From Corythucha ciliata (taxonomy: Eukaryota; Arthropoda; Insecta; Hemiptera; Tingidae), in contig CM075943.1 in the NCBI GenBank assembly GCA_038030265.1, positions 30,876,001-30,940,000 on the forward strand: a stretch of 64,000 bases of DNA, in the 5' to 3' direction. The notes beneath the pieces are model-generated. The model saw nothing but the letters and a program-made list of their open reading frames with translations, was not told the origin of the DNA and did not search any database. This document shows positions 44,659-56,100 of this stretch, piece after piece. Each line of letters begins with the position of its first letter. The stretch's first letter is position 1. Both the position numbers and the translations under genes were made by a program.

Positions 44659-45444
44659 AAGCAATAACGGTCAAAGAGGCTTGAGAGTCGTTACAGCAAG
44701 CGTTCGAAGACAAGGTTTGCACCGTCGATTGACATTATTACGTCTTTTATGTTCAATTCGGCTAGTCAAATTCGACTCAATGGAGCATTATGTTAACGAA
44801 GCCATGTCCATTTCGCAAGAACTCGCTGCTGCTGACAAACCTGTCGACGACGAAATGCTAGATGCCATCATGCTAAAAGGCCGTCCAAGTGCCAGAGGAA
44901 AATGCGAGTACTACAGGGACCACTACAGTCGACCATCGATTTTGTGAGTCATTTAAATAACACCGGTCCTAACTCCTCTAATCCTAGATATCAGAAGCTG
45001 AATTCATTGGATTTTGTGAAGCTGTAAAAGCAGCAATTTATCTCGAAAGCTTATTCAATGAACTGTTTTTAAATTCAAAATTACTTGAATTTTTTTGCCA
45101 AAGTCCTATACATTTATTCAACGACAATCAGGGTGCCATAAAAATAACCCAAAACAGTGCCTTTCACAAAAGAACCAAACATGTAAGAGTCAAATACCAT
45201 TTTATACAAGATGTTATTGAAAATCTGTTGTTCTTCACTATGTTCCTACAGAAAATATGGTCGCGGATATTATTCTAACAAAAGCACAGGTACCCGAAAA
45301 ACATTGTAAATTTTGTAAAGACTTGAATTTGTTGCCTTAAATTTGAAATTGTGATACTCATGTATATTCTTAAATGTGTGCTTTTAACAAAAATACGGCT
45401 TCGAATTTTTAAGACCGTACCAATCCTTCCATAATAAGGAAGAG

Positions 45445-45640
45445 TGTTGAATTTTTATAATAGAATAATTGGTGTGGTAAGACTGTTCGTTTATGGCTCG
45501 TTCTCTATCTCTTTCTGTTGTAACCTCTACTAGTCGTTATTCATGAAGCCATCGAACAATGAGCTCGTACAATTAATTATTGTGTTTAATAAAATACTTA
45601 ATCAATTCCGTGGCCTAAAAACGGACCACTACCTTCAACA
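45445..45640 (+). repeat. Right LTR of the copia element
   Basis: It has TG...CA ends and is shorter than the left LTR through indels. The shared words are GACTGTTCGTTTATGGC and TCAATTCCGTGGCC. Confidence 0.8.
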
Positions 45641-45839
45641 GGTTTTTAAAATTAGACCTCATTTTTGCGATCGAAAACACCCCATATAAACCATGGTCCG
45701 AAAATCAAATTCCTTGGAGATATGATTTTATATTGAATCATCATTTTGTAGAATAGAAAATAACATTTTTTTTTTTTCTAAAAAAAAAATTATAATTTCT
45801 GCCGAAAAATCGCCAATTAATGAAACAAACGCTCATGAG

Positions 45840-46476
45840 TAGAGACCGGGTTATATACAAATAAAATAATGAATATATGCATGCAAATATGCACATTATT
45901 CCTCGAAATATGCATAAAAAATACGGAAATATGCACTTGGTTTTGGAGCCAAACGAATGCCAGGGTAAGGCAACTGTATAATTGCCTAGTTTCAGTGAAC
46001 GCATCGTCCATCTTGGGGTAAAAATATTGATAAGATTGTATGCGAATAGAGGTGGAAATACTGTCGAGAAGCCCAGCCTTATCTATAACCCAAAATGGCG
46101 GTGAATTCACTTGATTTAAAGGTTCTCTAGCCGGGGAGAAGAGTTCTGTGCCGAATCTGTCACCTATAAATCCATGAACACGCTTTTGATTGCGTTGAGC
46201 CCCTACCATTGAGTTGAGAGAGAGCGAGCTTCACCTTCCTGGGCTTATCGACTTAAGAAGATATTTTTTATAGCTCCTTTTCTTTCTTTTTCTTGCATTT
46301 TCCCGTATTTTTCAAGAAAAAAGTGCCGAAATATGCATCATAATATATAAGGACATTAGGAAAAATCATCATAATATGCAATTGCATATTATGCAAGATA
46401 TGCATTTGCATAAAATCCGGCCTATACCGGTCCAAAAAAGCAAATACATATGCATTTGCATATAATCCGACCCTTA
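45840..46476. mobile_element. hAT-type element, 637 bp, perfect 8-bp TSD CTCATGAG
   Basis: The TIRs TAGAGACCGGGTTATATACA and the complement of ...ATATAATCCGACCCTTA bound it. CTCATGAG occurs on both sides (45832-45839 and 46477-46484). Both ends are rich in ATGCAAAT/ATTTGCATA-like words. The open frames inside match no transposase I can recognise. Confidence 0.75.
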
Positions 46477-46484
46477 CTCATGAG

Positions 46485-47845
46485 TAATTTTGAATGGGAC
46501 ACGTTGAAGAAGTTTTTCCGATCCGTGGGAATAAGTCGATAGGTGCAGTTTTAGTTTGGGCAAGGGGGGAAGTTGACTTTTATTGAAAAATTGAAAATCT
46601 CCGTTTCGCACAACTTGGAAGAGCTGCCGAAGACACGCTTCTGGCCCTTTCAAACCAATTTTTACGCAGGTGTGGCTTTTACAAAACCTATAATTTTGGT
46701 GGTGAGCATGCAAACCCCCACTTTCACGAATTTGGCTCCTTCGAATATCAAATTTCGGTAAAACGAACTTCACGGGCTTCTTTAAAAATATAATTTCGTG
46801 TGGTAGGTTAGCTCTTTCAAAATCCAAATTTAGCTATTTTTAGCTAATTTCAAGAATTTTTCTCTTTCAAGATCGAATTATAATAGGATTCTGTCTAATA
46901 GAGAAAGCACTATTTCAAGGGTTTATACAAAACCAAAATTTGCTGGTTTGACGGGACGTTCTAATCTGCTGACCAAATAAAAAATTGCCATCACTCCCAC
47001 ATGTCATCAGATCTCGGCCAAATTTGGCATGATCGCACAAACCCTAGGTGCCAGCCACCAGGGTCAATCCCTCAAATTTATTTCAGGCACCGGTACTTGG
47101 AATTTTGAGGTTTTTCCCCCGGTGGTACCTAGGGCTAGTGTAGGAGTGTCACCATGCCAAATGTGGTCGACATATTGTGATGAAATGAGGAGGGGGGAGG
47201 GGCATTTTTGTCCTGTTAATAGCTGTACATGTGCGGGTGGGGGGAGTAACGGGCTAAGTTTTGGACTGGCAATGAGGAACTATCGGGTATTCGAATTAGA
47301 AGTTTCTATCACTTCCATAGCATCGTAATAGGCTTATTTCACTCAGAAGTAGGTACCTATGAAAAAATTAACAGAGCTGTATTTAATTTAAAAACTCAGT
47401 TTCAAATTGCTGATAAGAAGCGGGTTACTTTTAAAGCGCATACGGTTATTCCTATCATAACCTTCTCGTGCAACGTAACTATCTACTAATTACTAAACAC
47501 TCCGACACTCGTTTTGGAACTAAAACGTTCTGTGATTTCGGTAGTAAAAAAGGGCTAACAAAGTATTTGTCGTTTGCTTCAAACTAGTTCGGCGTTCAGA
47601 TCGAAACATTTCGACTAGGTGGTAGTTTTCAAAGTCTGTTTCCTTCTGCGCGAAGTACATGAATAACTGAGTCTGAACGCAAGACATCTGTAGCAACCGG
47701 TAGCAACAAGGAAGGCAAAGTTTGATTACTTGAGCATTTTGACACTTTTATTTCAGTTTAACGTCTACTTCAATCATGTAATAATCACGCATTCGTGAGA
47801 CTTTTGATGAATTAATTGTGAAAAATAAGTCAAGAATAATACTTG
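46485..47845. other. Spacer, nothing recognised
   Basis: Diverged, A/T-rich sequence with C- and G-rich patches. No gene, RNA or element ends I can support. Confidence 0.35.
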
Positions 47846-48029
47846 GGCGCGTTTACGAAGTTCAATCTCATTGCTCCATGCAATAACAGGTATATTATTG
47901 AATGGGTCGGGGATCACATTTAATCGGAAATTTCATGGAGCAAGTCCACGGAAGATATATGAATACGTTTCAATTTCATCGAATCTATGATAGCATGATA
48001 CCAATGAGATTGAAACATGTAAACGTGCC
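47846..48029. mobile_element. MITE-like inverted repeat, 184 bp
   Basis: GGCGCGTTTACGAAGTTCAA and CATTG are inverted as CAATGAGATTGAAACATGTA then AACGTGCC. A similar half-end (AGGTGCGTTTACAC) occurs at 49541. The target duplication is not clear. Confidence 0.55.
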
Positions 48030-48826
48030 TTTACGTCAAAATGATCATACCAACAGTAATACCTATGGGGTTTTCGGAAGTGGCAGATGGAATACCCTCC
48101 TTGCCGCATGAAACATTTTTGCCTAATTTTCTCACCTATAGAGGTACTGACAAACATCTTTTCAGGTGTTTTTCACCGTTGTGCTATTGCACATTGGCAC
48201 AAAAAGTACTTTTTTATTCCCTTTGTAGTCGCTCATTTCACAGTGATTAATTGATTCGTTAATTCGCATCAACATTCTGTTGTTGTAACATTTTCACATT
48301 AATGCATGTTGAAATGAGGAGTCATCAGTTCGTGCAGAGAAAATCACGGCAAGCAAAAACAATAACAAAACCAACGAGAACTATTCTATCTATTACCCAC
48401 CAACACAGTGCCGGGAAAAGGTCGTCTACGTGCCTCTTTTATTCCTTAACCATTTTCAGTAAAACAAAAAATTCACGAGAAAAACAAATATGTACCACAA
48501 AGGCACAAAAAATATAAACCATACATAGGCATCTAGCCCCGATATTTTATCTCTATGGCCCCGACACCGGAGAGTTGTTTGGTAGCGAGTTACGTCACAA
48601 GCATGGCTCCACCCCCCGCACTATCGTGGCCCCCTGTTTTATCAGAACCCCAAAATTGGAACTTTTAAAAAATCATTAAAAATCCTGTGTTTATCACAAA
48701 AATAAACGAAGCACACCGTTTTTCCTAATTTTGTCCCCTCTTTCGATTAGGCCAATAAAAAAAAGTGCAATAGTTCCTCATTCTTGATTGCTCTTGTCAG
48801 CGATTCCCTTTGCGGATGCTTTCACA
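48030..48826. other. Spacer, nothing recognised
   Basis: No gene or repeat ends are recognised. Confidence 0.35.
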
Positions 48827-48829
48827 TTA

Positions 48830-48962
48830 AGCCGGATACACACATGCGGTACTTGCCAAATATTCAATCAATTTCTAGCAATTGTCTACAAACCAACCAT
48901 GCTGAGAATCTCAAAAATGTGTTGCTCGTTACTTGGCAAGTACCGCATGTGTGTATCCGGCT
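48830..48962. mobile_element. PIF/Harbinger-like MITE, perfect 30-bp TIRs, TSD TTA
   Basis: The TIR AGCCGGATACACACATGCGG and ten further bases (30 bp) match perfectly at both ends of a 133-bp element. TTA flanks it at 48827-48829 and 48963-48965. Arms without mismatch suggest a young copy. Confidence 0.85.
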
Positions 48963-48997
48963 TTAGATACAACTAATCCACAATAGTTGTATCTAAA
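48962..48997. repeat. Perfect 14-bp-arm hairpin abutting the MITE
   Basis: TTTAGATACAACTA (48962-48975) and TAGTTGTATCTAAA (48984-48997) pair perfectly around 8 nt. The hairpin begins at the last base of the MITE and includes its right TTA duplication. Confidence 0.7.
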
Positions 48998-49797
48998 ATA
49001 TTCGTTTCAAATAATTGAAGATTACAATATATGTCGGAGGTAATTATTTTACAACGCCTCAAAGTCATATGGAAAACCAAGTCATTAAACTTTGTATTAT
49101 TTGTATGTTAAAAAAATGAAGCGGTTCGTGGGTTGGGATTTTTGCTCCCGATACGTTGTGCTGCTCTACTATGAATAAAGCACTACGAAAGTAGATCACC
49201 CACTAAATTCAAAAATTATACAAAAGTCAAGTGTTAGAAAAAACATATGGTATCAAGATAGATATCACGCTACAACTTCAAACCGAAAATAATAATAATT
49301 TTTGTATTTGGCGGGTTTTCTCCTTTTTTATTCTTATGTATGGACACGATCAACATGGCTGTCAACTTTGTTGCCATCATTGGTTGACGACTCCCCCACA
49401 CGAAACGGGATGGGAAATCTAAAGTTGAAAACATGAAAACCTAGTTTCTGACAGGTTGCCATTAGTAACCAATAGCGTATTTTCACGCGGTTTTCACCCC
49501 AGAACCATGTCATATTACCGAAGGTTACCGCTTACTGCTAAAGGTGCGTTTACACAGAAGTGTCCCGCGACGCTTATGTCTCGACATACATGTCAAGTGT
49601 TGTACACAAATCGCTTTGACTGCATAAACTCTCATGAAAATGTCTAAAGTTTATGTTACCTATAGTCAATTCAAAGTGGACTTCCTAGGATTTGTTGAGA
49701 TTCCAGGAGGTAAACTTAAAATTCTGGCTCTTGATTTGTTTAGGTTTGTATAGACGAGGAATGAAATTGTGAAACTTATTGTAAGTTCATCTAAATT

Positions 49798-50510
49798 ACT
49801 CTCTTGGGGTGTTAATTTTGGAACCCGAGCCAGAAATCGGGCCGAGGCCGACGAAAACTTCTCCGTTGGGATGGGATCATTACAAGAAGTCGCGAGCCCG
49901 ACGAGGAGAGAATTTCGGACATAGGCCTACCTAAGTTGATCCCATCCCGAAGAGGAGAAAATTATTTGGTCCGATCGCGATTTGCGATAAATGGACGCCC
50001 TTTTAAATGCCCCCAAAAATATTTATTTTGGTCTACAATCAGTATTGAAGTTGAATTTGGGAGTGGGAACGAGATTCGTGCGAATATGTTTTCGGTAAAA
50101 ATAAATAATACATAATGGCCAAAAAACTGCGTTTTTGACGATAATTCGGTAAGAAAATCCATTTTGGACAAACGAGCTTCGATAAAAAAATTTCTTTTTT
50201 TGTCCCAAATGATTACCGCCTGCTTCCGAAAAAATCCCGGTTAAGGAACTTTTGAACCCCCTTAATGCGGGGTGACCTTTCTCTATTCTTTTTCCTTTCT
50301 GAATTGTATAAAAAAATGTTTAAAGGAAAGTAGCGGTGAGATCATCGCGAAGAAAGCACTCATTATGGCTCCCGTTGCGGTGGGAGCCGTCTAATCGGGT
50401 TCGGGAATTCCGACAGCGGTCTCATCCAGACGGAGTCGGTTTCGTCGGCCTGGGCCCGATTTAGGGCTCGGGTTCCAATATAAAACACACCCAAGAGAGT
50501 ATCACCAACG
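49798..50510. mobile_element. 713-bp TIR element, about 64-bp inverted ends
   Basis: ACTCTCTTGGGGTGTTAATT then GGAACCCGAGCC at the left is inverted at the right (GGCTCGGGTTCC then CACACCCAAGAGAGT). The interior has G/C-rich diverged repeats (GAGCCCGACGAGGAG). There is no transposase frame. Confidence 0.7.
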
Positions 50511-51789
50511 CTTTTGAAGTGTAGTGCAAGAAGTGTCTGGCACTACATTTTTTTCAGTGCAGACGGTTTCATATTCAGACCTTCTCTCTCACGATCGGAG
50601 CTTAATTTCATTTAGAACTATATATTGTTCGAAGTTTTTGTGAAATTTGAATTGTGAAAATAATAAAAAAAAAAAAAATGAAGAAAAAAAGAGGCGTGAT
50701 TATTTAGGCGTATCTGATGGCTGTCCGAACTATCACAAAAGAGGGAGTATCAAATGAAATTTGCAGTACATTGCTCAAACCGTCCAAACTACTCAACAAA
50801 ACAAACAACACTAAACTGAAACTATTCGCACATCTATTTCCTGAGAGAAGAAGCGGCACGTACTATACTCTAAAAAGTTGTCACCAAACGTTTCTCAACT
50901 ACTTATTGCTAGTGTAAACAGATGAGCAATTTTATTCTGCAAAGTGTTGTGTATCCAAGACTTTAAATAAGTTAGAAAAATGAGTGCTGAGGATGTATTG
51001 ACGGTAATTTTGTTGGGTGAAATATGCGACGAAGGTGAAAAAGAGGAAAAGTCGGACAAAGGATAGGTACCAGGATCGCGCCAACTTTTCACATTCACGT
51101 TTAATGAATGAGTTAAGGGGGGGTTTCAGGCTGGTTTCCTTGACCCCTTCCCAGTCACCCCCCTCCTAAACTTCGCGCATAAATTTTGGCTCCATTTCTG
51201 CATCAATATTCGATTTCAAAGTCTAATTTTAATCTTCAGGAAGTTCTACAGAAACGTTAGATCTTGCTTTTCCAAATTTCATCTCTGACATTACCTTAAA
51301 ACACATTCGAATTCTAATGAACACAAATGCGGGTGAAATGCAATGGGCGTCGTGGAGAAATGACGCGCAACAATTATTTGATCTAGAAGCAACTGCTTCT
51401 AGAAACCCTACGGCGATTGAAAAGTTGACGAGAAAAAAATATACCGAATATTTCAATGGGATAGGGGCCGTACCATGGCAAAACAGTTGTACACAGTTTA
51501 CGTTATTCAAAAACTTCCATTTAGGTAGTAAAATTCCAAATCGTAATTCAATGACTCAAAATAATTCATAATTACTGTAGAAATGAACAAGAACCTCTAT
51601 TTAAAAACTCGATGACTCATGTATGTCAATTCCTTATTAATCAATTACTCCACGTTTCACGAAATGGCTGTAGGCGGGTAGGTGGGGGTTCTGGTGTTAC
51701 TGAAGCCTGTGCTTGGGAAGTGGACGATGCAACAGACAAACCACGCAATAGTGGAGCAGAAGATGTGCTACCTGTAGTAGTAAATTCTC
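50511..51789. other. Spacer, nothing recognised
   Basis: An A-rich tract lies at 50664-50690. Two overlapping short open frames near 51229-51571 match nothing known. Confidence 0.35.
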
Positions 51790-52075
51790 AATTGGCAACA
51801 AAACCTTTGAAAACCCCCATTTTGGACCCGCTTTTGGCGCATACAACGCCAGGGAGTTATTTGATCAAACTGATCAGATCTTAGGACCATAACTAGATCT
51901 CAAATGGAGTCTATGTGCGAAAGAACGAATTTTTTCGAGCAATCCTAGGGCAAGATATGGCCAGGACGGCGTACGGACATTGCAGAAATCGAATCTTGAC
52001 ATGTTAAAACGTACAGAGAAAAAGTTTGAGGGTGGGTTGTAAAAAAAAAAATGCCGACCGAAAACAGGTGTATTA
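51790..52075 (-). repeat. Dispersed about 290-bp repeat, copy 2
   Basis: Reverse-complement match of 39061-39350 (shared words CGAAAGAACGA, GATCAAACTGATCAGAT, GACATTGCAGAAATCGAAT). Confidence 0.7.
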
Positions 52076-53195
52076 TTCAGAATGAATAATAAACCAAAAA
52101 TCAAGCCAAAGAAGACAATGAGGTGGAATGCTTGCCATGATACGCACTGTGAACTGTGAAGTGAAAATTCTAACATATGTTCACAACTATGTTGCCATCT
52201 TCCCCATAGACGGGTCAACAACGTTACCAACACCTGGCCTCGCGCACAAGTTTTTAAAACGTTTTGATCGAACCTCAACATTAACTTCAACCTCCAACTT
52301 CCCCACAGACAATCAACTTGGTTGTCAACACGTAAATAAGTTTTATACTTAGTTGACAACCATGTTGATCGTGTATGGGCCCCTTAACGGGAGCAAAAAT
52401 CCCTACCCAAAATGAAAAACATTTTTTTCCTCGAGCCTGAGGACTTGGTTTTCCATATGACTTTGGTCAGAATCTACAATCATCCGACCATTAGTAGAGT
52501 AAATTAAAGAGGGCAAAATTCCACATAAAATGGTAACAATAGGTGGTGGACATTGACTTACTGGTCCTGACGGCAGTTCGTCTTCCAATACAGAAGAAGG
52601 TATGCCACCTATTAGGTAGAGTTTAACATCTCTCAGGGAGGCTTTCTAAAGTTCATCCAAGCACAGGCCGGCTGCAGGATGCAAACCTTTGCAGAGGTTG
52701 AGTCTGAATCCTTGGACGGAAACTCGCCCTCGCCCCACCATATTTCAATGTTTTTCGTATTTCGCTTTACACTTTTTTCTCTCTCAAGAAGAGGCACTTC
52801 AGTTTTTGAGCTGAAAATCCAAATGGCCACTATTTTTACGTTTCTAAAAACACCCAAGTGCCGAATGGAGTTAAATGACCGTTATTTCTATCTTCTCCTT
52901 ACCAAAACAGTCATCACGCTCGCTCTTGCACCAATGACGTCATTATCACCACTCAAACAAAATCACTTCCTCATCAAGACGGACTTCATAGCAAGAAGTA
53001 ACATCCCCGTGCTTTCCAGTGATTGGATTTTTTATTTATATTCTTTTCTTGTTTACTTTAGAAATGTTTTCGAATTTCTTCGTCAATCTTCCTATTACAT
53101 GACCAAACGCGGCTTAATGGTCCATTCGAATAATTTCTCATTTTCAGTTTTGGTTCAATTTATTTTATATTTTCATTTTTCGCGCATCAGCGAAT
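52076..53195. other. 5' flank of Rassf
   Basis: The Rassf start codon is preceded by a good acceptor context (TTTTCGCGCATCAG just before 53191), so a non-coding 5' exon may lie in this interval. A 177-codon open frame at 52679-53212 overlaps the true start in another frame and shows no known domain. Confidence 0.4.
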
Positions 53196-56100
53196 ATGTG
53201 GAAGTGCCATAAATGCGGAAAGCCAGTCTACTTTGGTAAGTTTATATTCGTTCCTTTCATAAATGAATAAAGAGGCTTGCAAAAACCGTGGGCGTTTTCT
53301 GTCGTAGCTGAAAGAAAGCAGTCATTGGGTTACGATTGGCATCCAGAGTGTTTACGTTGTGAGGAGTGTGGGAAAAGACTCAATCCCGGTCAGCACGCGG
53401 AGGTTCGTGGTGATATTTAATTTTCCTACGCTTTTGTTTCGGCACAAGTTCACGCTACGAAAATCTAACTCTCCCTCTTGTCAAACAGCACAAAGGTGTA
53501 CCGTACTGTCACGTCCCTTGTTATGGCGCTCTTTTCGGGCCTCAGTTGTACGGTCACGGGACGAAAGTAGAATCTCATACGAGTTTTGGTAAAGTCGAGA
53601 ACAAATCAGCGGCCAAAAATATGCCTAGGTATTGCCATTTATCTCCAATTCGGCGGACACAATTTATGAAGTCGTTTTCGTTTCCAGATCGCACATGGAA
53701 TCAAAATTGAAAGTTTTCAATCAGTATTACGACGGTAGAAGCGGTGAGATTCGCTGCCGTGAAGTATGTCGCTTGAAATACTGGTTGGTTAATGTCTACG
53801 TTGAATAACGTCCTTTTACTCATAGGTGAATGGAAGACTAGTGCTCGAAGGATCTCTTAGGATTTACTGGGGCGTCTCTGGCGTTATTCATTTAAAAGAA
53901 GACGTGGATCAAAGGACTGTTGTTACTGTGAGGAAAAGAAACTCCCGTCGTTTCAGCGGAGTTAACGGCTTTGGATCCAAGGTACAGGTTGGTTACCTGC
54001 ACCTGTGCTCTATGTAAATAACTAATCCTTGACCTGTGCTAGACTGACGTTGAAGCTAACCAAGAAAACACGGTGGACACTAATGGAACTGTCAAAAATG
54101 AAACCGAACCCCCGGCGAACGAAGACGATACGAACAATCTCAGTGGCAAATGTCTGACTCTTCCCTCAAAACTCGACTTGAAAAACATTCAGTGGAACGA
54201 ACTTGACGAACTGCTTCAAGTACAATTTCAACTATCTTACCAGAATCTAGTACCTTCCCAAGGTGGAAATCTCAACTTTTCAGTGTCTATGCAGGTTGAA
54301 AGGCAAGTTGACGATAGTAACAAACCGTATCAAACAATGCCGTGCTCGCTTCCAAGCTCCCAGCGACAGTCGCCTCTAAATTCTCGAGGTAGCTTCAATG
54401 AGAATGGAGGAAGTACTGGGAATACATCCTCTTCCACTCCGACAACGGACACGGCGGCTAGTGCAAGCGACGTTTACTCGGAAAGCGTTGATAACACCCT
54501 GGAGAATACCGGACTAGAAGGAAGAGAGCCGAGACCACGCTCTTTTGACAGGAGCCAAAGTAATCCTGAAAACCTGAAGGTAAAGCTACCAAAGTGATTA
54601 TTATATTCATTTACTGATTCTACTAAGTTGTTTCAACCAGGATGCAGGAGGTGCCAGTGAAAGTGACGATGAGTGGACAAGGTCTGAAGCAACACCAGTC
54701 GTTCGACGACGAGGAGACACGGCCATTAGGAGGAGGCCAGGGGCGCGGCGAAGGCGTAACGCTAAACTCCGGCGCCGCTGCTCCATAAACGGACATTTCT
54801 ACAATCGTGAAACTTCTTTTTTCACTCCACCGTTTGGATCGCAGATGTCAGTTTGGGTCACGTCACTGGTATCAACTCAAGAGGTCATCAATCTCATGCT
54901 AGACAAGTACAAAGTTGACTCGAAGCCACAATTCTTCGCTCTGTTCGTCGTCCGTGACAACGGAGGTACAGTCCTCCTCTTCTCTTTTATGAATTCAGGT
55001 GTTTCATGATAGTTAATTTTTGTTCAGAGCAACGAATGCTCAGAGAGGACGAATATCCTCTCGTCACCAGAGTCATGCTAGGTCCCCACGAGGATGTAGC
55101 GAAACTGTATCTCATGGATAGAATGACTACGCAAGAGATTTCTCCAGAAGTAGCTCAGTTTCTCAACCTGACCATGTTTGAATGTAATGCCATTCTGGAG
55201 CAATTCAACTCCGAGCAAGCGCGGGAGGAGCGCCGAATCATCGCAAAGTAAGCGCACATGTATTTGAAGTAGTATAAGTTGCATAAAGGCCTAAAGGATT
55301 TCACAGTGCCTGGTGCCCAAGTCCAATTTAACCTTGAAATATTCCAAGCCCGCATGCTGGATCTCCATAAACGAGTCCCGACTTGCTGGGTAGCTGTTTG
55401 ACTGTAAACTTCACGATTTCGGAGTTGCCTGATTTCTTCTGGGGAATCTCACCAGTAGTCGGAGGTATTCTGGAGGCAGGGGGGCTCACACTCCATCCTC
55501 TTCTCCTGACACACACGCACATTCATAAGGCGCAGCGTACGGTGATGATGACGTTTAAAGTCGCTATAGTAAACAGAATTATAACTAAATTAGCTGATTC
55601 AGCTAATGATTGATCTTTAATTCGTAATTTGTAATTGACAGCTTGGTTTTGAAGTAATTTTCGGGAGTAACTCGTAATTAACAATTACTAATTGCATTCC
55701 GATCTTCAGTTCAGATGCAACATAGTCAAGGAAATATGAACTGACTGCATTGCTATATTCAGCGTAGTCCGACGGACTCATTAGGACCACGACGTCCGGC
55801 TCAAATCGAAACACTTGAAAAATGATCCTACATTTTTGTGGGTGTCTTTCTCCTGTGGTATTGGCTCCGTCTTTTGGGTTGTCGAGATGATTGGACGAAT
55901 CATCCCCTCGAAGGGAGCCCTCGTCTGCAAATATCCAGATTTATTTTTGGCGTTCGTGGCGGGCATTGCAGCAAGGCTAATCTCTTTCCAATTTTGCCTA
56001 AAAATGTCAAAATTTAAAATTAGACGAAACAGCGGAATCCGAAAATCGATACGAGTTTTCGATCAGGTGAGCTGTTCATGGGCGAGCTATCACTGCGATG

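Larger units (their letters stand above)
44156..45640 (+). mobile_element. Ty1/copia LTR retrotransposon, internally deleted (1.5 kb)
   Basis: The left LTR is 44156-44388 (TGTTGAGTTTTTATAATAG..., 233 bp) and the right LTR 45445-45640 (196 bp, ends TTCAACA). TSDs are GGTTT. The segment after the left LTR, GGTTATGTGCCCAG, is close to the copia primer site that pairs with an internal part of initiator tRNA-Met. A purine tract AAGGAAGAG precedes the right LTR. Remaining coding parts are a gag start (44458-44658, KLKGRENYNAWKFQM) and an RNase H end (about 44990-45330, with FHKRTKHVRVKYHFI). Protease, integrase and most of RT are deleted, and stops are present. Non-autonomous. Confidence 0.85.

Noticed and set aside
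52679..53212. 177-codon plus-strand open frame upstream of Rassf
   Set aside because: No recognisable domain, overlaps the real Rassf first exon in another frame, and has the low-complexity hydrophobic look of translated A/T-rich DNA.
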